Source: Caenorhabditis elegans (Eukaryota; Nematoda; Chromadorea; Rhabditida; Rhabditidae). Taken from it: 64,000 bases of DNA. Location of the stretch: NCBI RefSeq assembly GCF_000002985.6, contig NC_003281.10, positions 9,300,001 through 9,364,000 on the forward strand, read 5' to 3'. Shown here piece after piece: positions 22,316 through 32,326 of the stretch (position 1 is the stretch's first letter; each line of letters starts with the position of its first letter). The notes below the pieces were generated by a model. The model had not been told where the DNA came from. It made no database searches and worked only from the letters and a program-made list of their open reading frames with translations. The translations under genes and the position numbers were made by a program.

Positions 22316-24294
22316 ATGCAGTATCAGCTGAGTCCAAGTGGGGATTTCAAGACATCTGCTCCAGTTCGATCGTCTCATGGCCATCGCCGTTCAACCGAGT
22401 CAAAAAAATCGGGAGGACATGGAAATCCATATTTGTCTACAGACAAAACGAATCTGGATATCAGTGTATCATTTTTGACTTCGCAGGCCCAGAAGAAAAT
22501 GAGAGGAATGTCGGCGAATCATGGAATTTTCGACCCCACTGAGATGCTGACTGCAGATGATCCCTCGAATTATGGATACCAATTCTTGAACCACGCCACA
22601 TTTTACAATAACATGGATATAATGCAAGCAGCGTCTGGAGATGTTCCTCCGTTAATGAGTGTCAATCCTTACAAACAATCATTTGACATCAATGATGCTT
22701 CCGCGGCAATGAACATGGCTCAATTTGCTCGTTTGTTATACTCATGTTTTCATACCTATTGTTGAATTTTCAGATACGTTGAATGCAATTCAAAACAGTT
22801 CCTATTCAATGTCTCATTATAACCAAGCACCTATGCAGCATTTCATTTCGCCCAACAGTTTTCATGTATCGTACAACCAGCGGTTCCCACATATTAAAAA
22901 GAATGCAACGCACGCGAATCGTATGGTAGAAATAAAGAAGATCAACGGACACCGTTACATGGAAGTGACCGATCCCCAAGCCGTATCTGCTCCACCAGAA
23001 TACAAACGCCTTGATGGGTCACTAATGGGCGTATCAAAAAGTTGTTTGGAGGCCTCGAAAAAACGTCCGATTTCAGCTGAACCGCTATACTCCCGCAAGG
23101 TTTTTATTGGCGGTCTTCCAATCGACGTCTCAGAAGGTATTTTGTGTCATAAATTATTATTCTAATTTTCTGAAAGTTTCTAGAGCAAGTTTGGGCCACG
23201 TTCGGAGCTTTCGGGAAGGTGCTGATTGATTGGCCTCGTCGCCCGGAGCACAATGCAGAACGAGCTGAACAGGAATTGAAAAAAGGAAGCGGTTGTATGT
23301 TATATTCGTACACATCATCAACAAAGATAAACTATTTACAGCACGCGCTGTAACGGGATATGTTTTTCTCGTTTTCACTCACGAGCGGTCTGTCCAGGAG
23401 CTAGTCAATGCATGCGAGTTTTATGAAGATAAGTTAGTGAAAGATTGAATTTTCATAATAATAATAATAATAATATTGCTATTTTTAAGATACTACCTTC
23501 AGTTGTCTTCTCCAACGATGACCGACAAAGCAGTCCAAGTCCGGCCTTGGCGTCTTTCCGACATTGACTACTTCTGTAATGACAACTCTTCGGTCGATCA
23601 TCGTCGCACTGTCTTCATTGGTGGCGTTCCTCGTCCGACCCGTGCTCAAGATCTTGCACGTTGTCTTGAAGGTCACTATGGAAAAGTGTCGTATGTGGGA
23701 ATTGATATTGATCCAGAGTTGAAATACCCAAAAGGAGCTGCCCGAGTCACTTTCTCAACTTCTCAAGCATTTGTTCGCGCCATATCGGGTCGTTTCGTGC
23801 AGGTCAATCATGCCGAAAATAACAAACGAGTGAGTCGAGATTAGAACTAATTGAGTTTTTTAACTTCACAATTTTAGGTTGAAATCAAGCCGTATGTGAT
23901 GGAAGAACAATACTGTGATGAGTGTGAAGGAAGATTGTGCAAGCATAACTATGCTCCATACTTCTGTGGACATGCTTCCTGTCTTCAATATTACTGTGAA
24001 GGTTGTTGGGATCGCATGCATATTGGAAAGAATGAAGATAACAAGCTCGAAGATCAGCATTATCCAATGGTGCGCACTGGAGATCAAACAAGAGTCAGTT
24101 CTAATAAAATAATATCTTTATTGTATTCAGAAGTATTTTATTTTCAGCTTCTCAAGCATCTTCCACATCGCTCCTCTGGTTTTAAGCCTGCTCCAGTTTT
24201 CCATCCATCTAGCCAATCTACTACGGCAAAAATCTTAGCGTATGGAGATCAGTCACAGAGACAGTTTTCTGCCACTCCCTCCTATAGTTTCTGA
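22316..24294 (+). CDS. cpb-1: CPEB-type cytoplasmic polyadenylation element binding protein
   Basis: Seven exons (22316-22730, 22774-23136, 23184-23291, 23342-23432, 23490-23829, 23878-24093, 24148-24294) give about 559 residues. The first 240 residues are low in structure and rich in Ser, Asn and Met. RRM1 starts near residue 247 (RNP2 VFIGGLP, RNP1-like GYVFLVF) and RRM2 near residue 360 (VFIGGVP). A CPEB-type zinc-binding domain follows ([28 protein letters not shown]). CPEB proteins bind U-rich elements in mRNA 3' UTRs and control translation in germ cells. C. elegans CPB-1 is known to be needed for sperm formation and to bind FBF; the name is my recognition of the sequence. Intron 6 (24094-24147) is 54 bases with no stop in frame, so its retention would insert 18 residues after the zinc finger. 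Intron 4 contains an (AAT)n run. Confidence 0.92.
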
Positions 24295-24890
24295 GACTCT
24301 TATCTCACTAAAAAGTATTCCACCGTTTTATCCGCACCCTACCACCCCCTTTCATATTTTTAAAGTTTTGCCTTAATATTCCGAGAATTCTGCTCAATTT
24401 TGAAACTCTTCCTTTTCAAAAAGAAGTACCATATTTTCGTGTGAATCTCTCCGTGCAACTCTACCATTCCCCTAGATTCCATTGTAAACTTCAAGTAATC
24501 ATGTTAAATTTTCATTATGTAATATTCTCTTCATGTTTTATTTCTCGTCTCTTGACATTTCCCCCAACATGTTTCTATATTATTATCAATCCCTGGTACC
24601 CTATATCTTGTGTATTTATGTACATCCCATTCTTAGCCTATCCGAATTGGCAGAATTTTGTAATTTCCTTTAGAATTTTTTATTTATTGCCCGTATCCCA
24701 CAAAGTTCATACTCGATCAGAGATATAGCTTAGATAGTTTGAATTGTAGCTATCATTCAGATTAATTATATTATTTATTGTCACCCCGTGATATTTAGTC
24801 CCCCATATTTAACCCGTTTTTAATTTTCCCGGTTTTAAAATTGCTCCGAACATTGGCTTTATAATTTTTTTGTGACGGAAGAAATTTCCA
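24295..24890 (+). other. cpb-1 3' UTR
   Basis: About 600 bases between the stop codon and the poly(A) signal, U-rich in RNA terms. It has several TTTTAT/TTTTATT runs resembling CPEB-binding elements, and one TGTAATAT (24518-24525) fitting the FBF/PUF consensus UGURNNAU. Control of cpb-1 by its own product or by PUF proteins is only an inference. Confidence 0.45.
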
Positions 24891-24896
24891 AATAAA
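24891..24896 (+). terminator. poly(A) signal of cpb-1
   Basis: AATAAA with an adjacent GTTCTTTC downstream. It is the first canonical hexamer after the stop codon and defines a 3' UTR of about 620 bases. Confidence 0.55.
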
Positions 24897-24973
24897 GTTC
24901 TTTCACCAACAAAGAAATGTTCTAGAAGCAAAAATCATTGCCGCATCTTTTGCGAATTTTAAAGTGCACGTAC

Positions 24974-24979
24974 TGATAA
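24974..24979 (+). promoter_or_regulatory. GATA site upstream of the fourth lipase
   Basis: TGATAA is 98 bp ahead of the start codon at 25078 and matches the ELT-2 consensus found before the other three lipase copies. No clear TATA box was seen here. Confidence 0.4.
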
Positions 24980-25077
24980 CCCCACCTCCTCCCATCAATT
25001 TCCGTGAATCGAAACTTTGATTAAGTCCACGCCTTATCGAATGGCTCATTTCACCTCGAGGTAAAACTCTTTGAAAG

Positions 25078-26992
25078 ATGACAGCATCCCCTGCAGCTTA
25101 CCTTTTGCTTCATTTATTTCTGAGACTTACAGCTAAGACTTGTTGGCAGTGTTTACAGGATGGAGGACAGTTAGTTTCAAATGATGTTTGCGAGGTTTTG
25201 ATTGAAGATTTTCAGATTTTGTTTAGATAATAATCAATGCATAGTTGATGTGTTAACAATTGAGACAAAATGTAATAGGATAGTTGATGTAAGTCTGTGG
25301 GCCCAATAAAAGTAATAAGAAACAATTTTAGCTTCCAATAAATTGTCCATCTGTACCAGCACTACAGTATGCTTATGACGACGATTTTGTCAGAAATACA
25401 GTTTTACCTGTTATAGCTGCAACCGGGACAGATAATCCACAAAAATGTCTTGAGTGAGTTTAGGAAAATAGTTTATTGCCAAGAAGCAAAACAAATTTCT
25501 AAGAAAATACGGTACCCGGTCTCGAAGCGATCGCTTTTTTTTAAATTCAAAGGAGCGTGCGCCGTTAAGGTGTACTGTAGTTGCTAACTTTTCGTTGTTG
25601 GGTAATTTGAATCGATTGTTTATATTTTTCGATAAAAATATATTTAAAAAAATAAAATACTGAAATAAAAACTAATAAGACAATGTTCAAAATAAGAATT
25701 TTCAGCAACCAACTTCCTTCTATGAAAGTCTATAAACGGCGTGAGGCAAACTGCTCCTCACTTTTCTCAGGTAAATCCAAATTTTTCTCGGAATTCAATC
25801 ATACTGCTTCGTTTTAGATGTAACTTGTTCTGGATACACTGGAATTGATTTCGACCGAAAAGTAATCGTTCTCTCGGTTCGTGGATCACACGGTGATCAT
25901 CAATATTATGATTTGTGGAAAATCGGAAATTTTAAGTTGGTTTTAACATATTTTACTCTTAAAATCAGATTAATTTCAGTGGAACAGTCCCATTTCTAAA
26001 TATTGGAAGAGTTACGAAGAAGTTTAATGACAACTTTGAATCATTATGGTATAGTGGATTGGGTGAAGATTTGCAAAATTTGATTGATGCCTATCCGGAT
26101 TATCAGTTATGGGTGGGTAAAGGGTTTGAAAATTATTAAGTATGGATGTATAGTTTAAGACAGTACAATAAACACGACAACATGAATATTGCGGGAAGTC
26201 AAGGTTTGAGTTGTGTGACGTCACACGAAGTACGGTTCTTGTTATTAATTTAAACCTTAACTTTTAAAATGTTGGGAAGTGAAGTTTCAGTATCACGAAT
26301 TCTTAAAAACATTTCGTTTCATTTTCAACACCTGAAGTGAATCCCCTCAACCCCAGAATTTCAGATAACTGGGTACTCGATGGGTGCATCAATTGCATTA
26401 CTTACATCTGCATTCATTGCTCAAACTGGAATGAGCTCTCCTTACAATATGAAAGTAATTTTATTTGGATGTCCTAGATGTACAGATTATGATTTTGCAA
26501 TGTGGCATAGTACCAACGTAACGAGATAAATAGAGAACGTCTAAGTTTAAAAGTTCATATTTCAGTTTCCATATTCTTACCACATTATCCACGCACATGA
26601 CTATGCACCACGTCTCCCTTTCTTTGATAATATTGATAACACAACACTTTATCACCCACGAAGTGAAGTTTGGTACAACAATGATATGCGTGAAGGCGAC
26701 TCTTTTGTCATTTGCGAGCAAGCAGATCAACCGTTTTGCAGGTTTTCGCAACATTTCTTATCAGCAACTATCAACAAAAATGTTTGATTTTTTCAGCAGT
26801 CAGGTGCAGAACCTGTCAAATGCCGACCATGCACATTATTTTAATATGGACTTGTACAGATGGTCAGCTGATGGATGTCCGAAGAATAAGGAAGATTACA
26901 GGCCAATTGCAGAGAGTGCGGTTAAAAATGGGAAGACGTTCAGTTATGATCTTTTGATTGTGATATTGGGTGCTGTAATAATATTTTTATAA
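25078..26992 (+). CDS. class-3 lipase with intact catalytic triad and hydrophobic C-terminal tail
   Basis: Nine exons (25078-25169, 25216-25288, 25332-25453, 25706-25770, 25818-25935, 25980-26112, 26365-26517, 26566-26741, 26797-26992) give 375 residues. An N-terminal signal-like stretch (AAYLLLHLFLRLTA) precedes CWQC. Ser about 206 lies in GYSMG, Asp about 264 in HAHDYAPRLP and His about 282 in LYHPRSEVW, so the full triad is present. The C-terminus ends in a 13-residue hydrophobic block (LLIVILGAVIIFL) after a polar spacer, which suggests GPI anchoring or a C-terminal membrane anchor; the other copies lack it. An extra intron stands directly before the nucleophile elbow, and the intron before the final WYNN segment is absent, so this copy split off early. 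It is separated from the other three by cpb-1. Intron 3 carries a small repeat insertion. Confidence 0.87.
25510..25650. repeat. partial copy of an inverted-repeat element in lipase-4 intron 3
   Basis: The left edge carries GGTACCCGGTCTCGA, almost the reverse complement of TCGAGACCGAGTACC that borders the element in elo-4 (33264-33278). Inside are GGAGCGTGCGCC and TGTACTGTAG, also related to the elo-4 copies. No clear right terminus is visible, so the copy is probably truncated. Confidence 0.45.
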
Positions 26993-27022
26993 AAAGCATA
27001 ATATGTACACCAAGTATTTGTC

Positions 27023-27028
27023 AATAAA
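27023..27028 (+). terminator. poly(A) signal of the fourth lipase
   Basis: AATAAA lies 30 bases after the stop codon. Only about 280 bases separate it from the stop codon of the convergent zinc-finger gene, and I see no other feature there. Confidence 0.55.
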
Positions 27029-27306
27029 AATATATTCTTATTATTACATCGGAACTTTTAAAAAGTTTGCATTTTCAGGAAAAATGTACTACAAATTTGG
27101 AAAATACAATAAATGGGGGACAGAGATATAGATAAATAAATAATTCGCAAATTGATAATTCATCAATAATCGTGATCCAATTACCGTATTTCATTTAACA
27201 AATTATACTAATTTGACAGCACAGATATCAGTTCTTTTTTTTTGACACGACAAGAGAACCAAGAAATGAACTGCCACAGTTAACTGCAGTAGAAAAAACA
27301 CAGTAT

Positions 27307-29366
27307 TCAAGTCTCCTTCTCAATATCCTTCAATTTCTTCTTTTTCTCTGCTTTCTTGCGTTCTTGAATCTCTTGAAGAGCCACCACCAACTTATCGGCG
27401 TCGATCATTTTTCCAGGATATCCTGTATTATTCACAACAACTTGTTGCTGTTGCCGTCTTATTTCCGCTTCTTTTTTCAGTCGCTCTTCTTCCTCCATTT
27501 CACGCTTCTTCTTTTCTTTTGCTCCAAGTCTGAAAAATTGGATTAAAGGTGTTGTAGGGTCAGTACGGATGTTTTCTGCATTCAAATAACAAAATAATAA
27601 ACTCTTAAAATCTTTGCATTTTTTGGAAACTTTGTTCATTGCTTCAAAAAATGAAAGTATAGGGAAATAAGTGAAACTATTTATAGGTGCACATCACGCT
27701 CAGCGGACCACATAACTTCATATACTCGCTAAACTATTCATTTCGAAATTAATTTCAAGCCCTGATTTTCAGAAAAGTACCACCACAGAAACTAATAAAA
27801 CAAAAACATACAAAATATCTTCTTGCTCTTGTTTCATCTCCCATGGATCTTTTTCTGGACCATCTCTCCGTTGATTATTATAACAATTATTTAATAAATG
27901 TTCTCTCCAATTCTCTTCATTATCCTCCACTGCAATTGTGCACAAAGGACACCATTGTGCTCCTGTCGGGGGACGTCTTCCACGACACATTGGATGACTT
28001 CCTCCACGTTTTTGATCTTCTTTCTCAATTGCTAATCCACAGTCATTACAAGCTTCCATCGTGTCTTGGAGAAATTCACAACGATATATTAAGTGATCAG
28101 TGAGTTGAGATACCTAAATGGAAATTTACGATTTAAACCTGAAAAAGAGCCTACCATTGTCAACTTCATACAATACTTGCAACTTGTCATAACTTTGCAA
28201 TATTTAGCAAAGTGTTTTTCCATTCCACCTGCTCTACCAAGACCTGACTCTGTTAATTGACAATGTGGGCATCTTCTGGAAATTAGAAAATATGTAGAAA
28301 TTTATATACATTTAGATCTCTTCCCTTACCCCACATATGTTGGCATTTTATATGGATCATCCTGAACTGTGGATCCTCCTGGCAACGGAGTATCGACTAC
28401 TGGAATTGCCTCTGGAACGTGTCCGATAGTTGAAAGGCGCTGATTTTTTCTAGTTGTTTTTGGCTGAAATGTTACTTTATTTTTCCAATATTTATTATTT
28501 TAATGTCAGTCTACTTTTGATGGTTCCGTTGGAATAACTCTCCGTTCTGGGGATCTTGTGGTTGCCTTTGACGTCATTCTTTGATCTCCATTATCATTAT
28601 TTCCTCTGTTACTTTGCCTACTTTCAGTTTTTCTTCCTTTTGGTGTTTCAGCTCTTTTCCTAGGTTTCATAGGTGTCATTGGCTTCCAATCATCTGATGG
28701 CATTGGATTCTTATCAGGTGTCCATTTTGAATTGACTCCAAATGCTTTCATAGTTCCATCTTCCATCATTAAATCTGAATATGCATTTCTGATTGCATCA
28801 GACTTCACTCTATCCATATCCTTTGCTATCTGTTCAGCCTGCCGTGAGTCTCCTCTGACAACTGCGTCGCTTCTCTTGTGACTCAAATCGACAAGTTGTT
28901 TCTCGGCTTTTGATAGATCATCACAAGCTGATTGGCACAAATGTGATTTGACAGGTTCGTCCTTGTCACGATGCTCAAGGGACATGACTCGGAGATTGTT
29001 ACGGAGAGTTCGGACTGATGCCAATGGATCGGCTCCAACATCTGAGCTCCGTTCGTCGTAGCCTTGCATTTTATACTCATTTTTGGGTCTGCAAGGTATC
29101 TAGTGAGGTAACGGATCATGAAAAACTGCACGATGTCTAGGATTTTGAAAGCTATTAATACAACTGACTTCTGACAATGAATCCAGAAATCAAAAAAGTA
29201 CTTACAATCCATAATCTCCAATCTCTTTCTTCTCTTTTTCTTTTTCTTTGTCTATTGGCTTGAATCTTCCACCATTCCTCGAGCTCGCACGACTTCCCAT
29301 TCCAGCAGCATTCCGTCGTTCTTTGTAATCGTCGTACTCCAGATCAAAGTTCCTAGATGACGACAT
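27307..29366 (-). CDS. CEP104-type zinc-finger protein with coiled coils
   Basis: Six exons on the minus strand (29206-29366, 28515-29088, 28330-28463, 28155-28275, 27812-28113, 27307-27529) give 504 residues in phase. Residues 70-180 form a predicted coiled coil (LSKAEKQLVDLSHKRSDAVV), followed by a basic disordered region. Residues 290-425 contain a run of paired Cys/His motifs: RCPHC...HFAKYC, SCKYC...LTDHLIYRC, CNDC...HPMC and WCPLC...WREHLLNNC. The C-terminal 70 residues are a charged helix rich in Lys and Glu. The spacing and the WCPLC/WREHL signature resemble the zinc-finger array of the centrosomal and ciliary-tip protein CEP104. No TOG domain is visible, so this would be a shortened form. 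That assignment is from memory and tentative; a ciliary or microtubule role would follow from it. Exon 4 and exon 5 supply the zinc-binding residues. Confidence 0.75.
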
Positions 29367-30316
29367 TGGGGGAAGAATAATAGTTGTAAAAAAATATTTT
29401 GAAGAAAGTTTGGAAAGAAGGACGATGCTTGGAGCTAATCTATAATTCCCTTTTCTTTACATTTTTTTTGTTGGGTGTGTTACTATGGAAAGGAGAATAA
29501 TGAAATGTTGAAAAGAAACAAATATACTAAACAAAAATTATATCGAAGGTTAAAGGAAAGCAGGTGTTTTGAGTAATACATTCTTCAATTAAACACTTTC
29601 AGGCGTAAGGAAGGCATGCAACAGGCATGTAAATAAGAATGTTAGTTGGGAAATATGATGATCGTGGGTCTGTCTACCTAAGAGCCTGCATGTTAACCAT
29701 TTACCTTCGTACATGCCTATTCTGACCTTTCTCTTTGCCGGATGTTTGTTTTTAGGTTTTGGTCATAATGTTGACATCAACCTTTGGCATATCTTATTGA
29801 GTTTGTTCTCTTTGTATTTTTTTTCATACAGTTTCGGATACGTTTTCCTGGCTAGAGTTTCCCAGGTATGACTACTTGTTTGATTCTAATTGAAAGGTCA
29901 CTTTTGTTTTTTATGTTTTTTAATGAATTAGTTGGTGTTTGACTTGTTTACAATTGTCTGATACACCATTTGTTTTGAAAATGATATACTTTGAGGTAAC
30001 AAATAATCAGATCATCTCTTAGTATATTTTCTCGTACAGGTGTATATAAATTGATTAAATCTACTTATTTTCCATGGAAACTAATACAATTTGTGGACTA
30101 CAACCACACTTTTCTGTCAAGCTTTTTTTTTATCAAAAAGATATATAACAACAAATCTCTCTTTTTTTCCGAATTATCTTCTTTTTCTTATCTTTTCCTG
30201 AGATTTCGTAAACATGTTGTTTTCTGAGAGCATAGCTATTGGTTCTTTGTTGGTTCCATTCTTCCATCCCGGCCTTTTTTACTTTATCATTTTGTTCTCA
30301 ACAAAAGAATTTCAGA
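29367..30316. other. divergent intergenic region between the zinc-finger gene and ttr-5
   Basis: The 950 bases between the two start codons should contain both promoters. The DNA is AT-rich with several T-runs. Just before ttr-5, GAATTTCAG ends one base before the ATG, a trans-splice-type acceptor. No other element is supported. Confidence 0.45.
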
Positions 30317-30874
30317 ATGAAGCTTATAATCCTTTTGTGCCTTGTTGCCTCAAGCTATGCTTTAATTGGAAATACCCAATCGGCTGGAGTACGTGGAAAA
30401 CTGATCTGCAATGGAAAACCAGCTGTTGGAGTTTTGGTCAAGTTGTATGATGATGATAGAGGTAATCAAAAACTTTTTTGAATATTTCCTAAAAGTCTAT
30501 TTCTAGGAATCGATGCCGATGATTTGATGGCTTCTGGAAAGACCAATGGCAACGGAGATTTTGAAATTTCTGGACACGAAGATGAAGTGACTCCAATCGA
30601 CCCAAAACTTAACATTTACCATGACTGCAATGATGGAATTAAGGTTTCTGGATGACTTTATTACATTTTAAGATAATTGAATTTTCAGCCCTGCCAACGC
30701 AAGTTCACTATCAAGATCCCAGATAGCTACATCAACAAGGGAAAGGTAAGAAGATTAAAAAAACTGGAAGTAAACTGAAATTAATATTTTCAGACTGTCC
30801 GTAATATTTACGATGCCGGAGTCATTCAACTTGCTGGATCTTTCCCAGGAGAAGGACGTGACTGTCTTCACTAA
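30317..30874 (+). CDS. ttr-5: transthyretin-like secreted protein
   Basis: Four exons (30317-30461, 30507-30643, 30689-30745, 30794-30874) give 139 residues. A signal peptide (MKLIILLCLVASSYA) is followed by the nematode transthyretin-like fold: GVRGKLICNGKPAVGVLVKL, the acidic DDD turn, the SGKTNGNGDFEISG strand pair, and paired cysteines (DCNDG...PCQR, and the C-terminal DC). The family is nematode-specific, secreted, and one member (TTR-52) bridges apoptotic cells to phagocytes; the role of this member is not known. The start is supported by the acceptor one base upstream. The symbol is my recollection of the C. elegans gene at this position between cpb-1 and ufc-1; family assignment is firmer than the symbol. 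Confidence 0.85.
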
Positions 30875-30907
30875 ACTTACCAACTTATATATACTCTTTT
30901 TTCTTGA

Positions 30908-30913
30908 AATAAA
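30908..30913 (+). terminator. poly(A) signal of ttr-5
   Basis: AATAAA stands 34 bases after the ttr-5 stop codon and gives a very short 3' UTR. Confidence 0.55.
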
Positions 30914-31513
30914 TCTTTTTAAAATAACAATTTTGGATTGCAACTTCAAATTTTTCAGAGAAAACATTTCGATCCTATTTTCTATAAAAATAAAGTATAA
31001 CTGGAATATTCAGGAATGCAATAAATATAGATATTTTCCCTATAGTGCAAGAATCACAGGGGATACTGCAATCCTCGAAAACACATTTTATCCGTGATTT
31101 CGAATTTTAAAAAACTCATTGAAATATTTAAAATCATTCCTAGAAGATTATCGTTGTAAATTTTATAAATACCACCAATTTGTGCTGGATATTGAATTGA
31201 ATTTTTTTAATATCGACAGTAATCTACTACGGCCAACAATTTTCGTACCGTCACTTGGTGTAATGTCCGCAAACACCACCACGTCGGAATGCACAAACTG
31301 GCCAACACGCATTCTTTTTTATTGTGTCTTCTTTTTTCTTTTTTAAAGTTATAAATATTGACGTTATTTAAAGCATAGAATTGTGAGAGAATGGAAAAAC
31401 GCATCTAAATACTTTGAAATATAATATTCTCTTCAAAAAAACTGAATTTCAATGAGTCTTCGCATATTCCCCGATTCAATTTTTAATTTAATCAATATAA
31501 TAATATATTGCAG
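30914..31513. other. intergenic region upstream of ufc-1
   Basis: About 600 bases with no gene. The end, TATTGCAG (31506-31513), abuts the ufc-1 start codon and is a likely trans-splice acceptor. The 640-base gap from ttr-5 is too long for a typical worm operon. Confidence 0.45.
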
Positions 31514-32201
31514 ATGGATGATGCCACGAAATCTAGTTTAAAAGCGATTCCGCTTTGTAAAACAAAGGCTAGCCCGAGAGATGGAGATTTGTGGATCGAA
31601 AGGCTGAAGGTGAGAATTTAATATTTTTCTAAAAACTCCTTAATTGCAAAGTTTCCAGGAAGAGTACGAGGCAATTATCGCTGCTGTTCAAAACAACAAA
31701 GATTGCGATCGGGATTGGTTCCAGTACGTTTTCTTTTAATAAAGTTTTTTTGAAAAATACGACGAAATCTTGGCATAAGCGGAAATATTTATTCTGGGAA
31801 ATATAGTTGTTCAGTAAATATTTTACAGACTGGAATCCAATGAACGAGGCACCAAATGGTTCGGAAAATGTTGGTACTTCCATAACATGGTCAAGTACGA
31901 GTTTGACGTTGAATTCGATATTCCAATCACGTACCCAGTCACGGCACCAGAAATCGCTCTTCCTGAGTTAGATGGAAAGACTGCAAAAGTTTGTTAAAAT
32001 TTTCTTCCTCACAAAACAGTAAAATTATTCCAGATGTACCGCGGTGGAAAAATCTGTCTCTCGGAACATTTCAAGCCTCTTTGGGCTCGCAATACTCCAA
32101 AGTTCGGAATCGCTCACGCTTTCGCTCTCGGATTGGGACCATGGATGGCTGTTGAGATTCCCGATTTAATTGAAAAAGGATTAATTCAACCAAAAGCCTG
32201 A
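31514..32201 (+). CDS. ufc-1: UFM1-conjugating E2 enzyme
   Basis: Four exons (31514-31609, 31659-31723, 31829-31988, 32034-32201) give 162 residues, the usual UFC1 length. The catalytic cysteine is at about residue 115 in [16 protein letters not shown], a signature almost unchanged from yeast-independent eukaryotes such as human. The C-terminal [17 protein letters not shown] is also diagnostic. The protein receives activated UFM1 from the E1 UBA5 and passes it on with the UFL1 ligase, mainly to ribosomal protein uL24 and other ER-associated targets. Unlike ubiquitin E2s it has no HPN motif, and none is seen here. The acceptor directly before the ATG supports the start. The gene converges on elo-4 with only 125 bases between stop codons. 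Confidence 0.95.
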
Positions 32202-32326
32202 CCATCTTTTTCTTTGAAAACTGAATAATTCAGTTATTTTATTAATTACAAAATAACTATTGCATTATAAATATTTAAATTATTTATTTTGTGAATAAGA
32301 AAAAGACTAAAAAAGTACAAGTATTT

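Noticed and set aside
30317-32201. ttr-5 and ufc-1 as a two-gene operon
   Set aside because: The gap of about 640 bases, the early poly(A) signal of ttr-5 and the separate acceptors do not fit the roughly 100-base spacing of worm operons.
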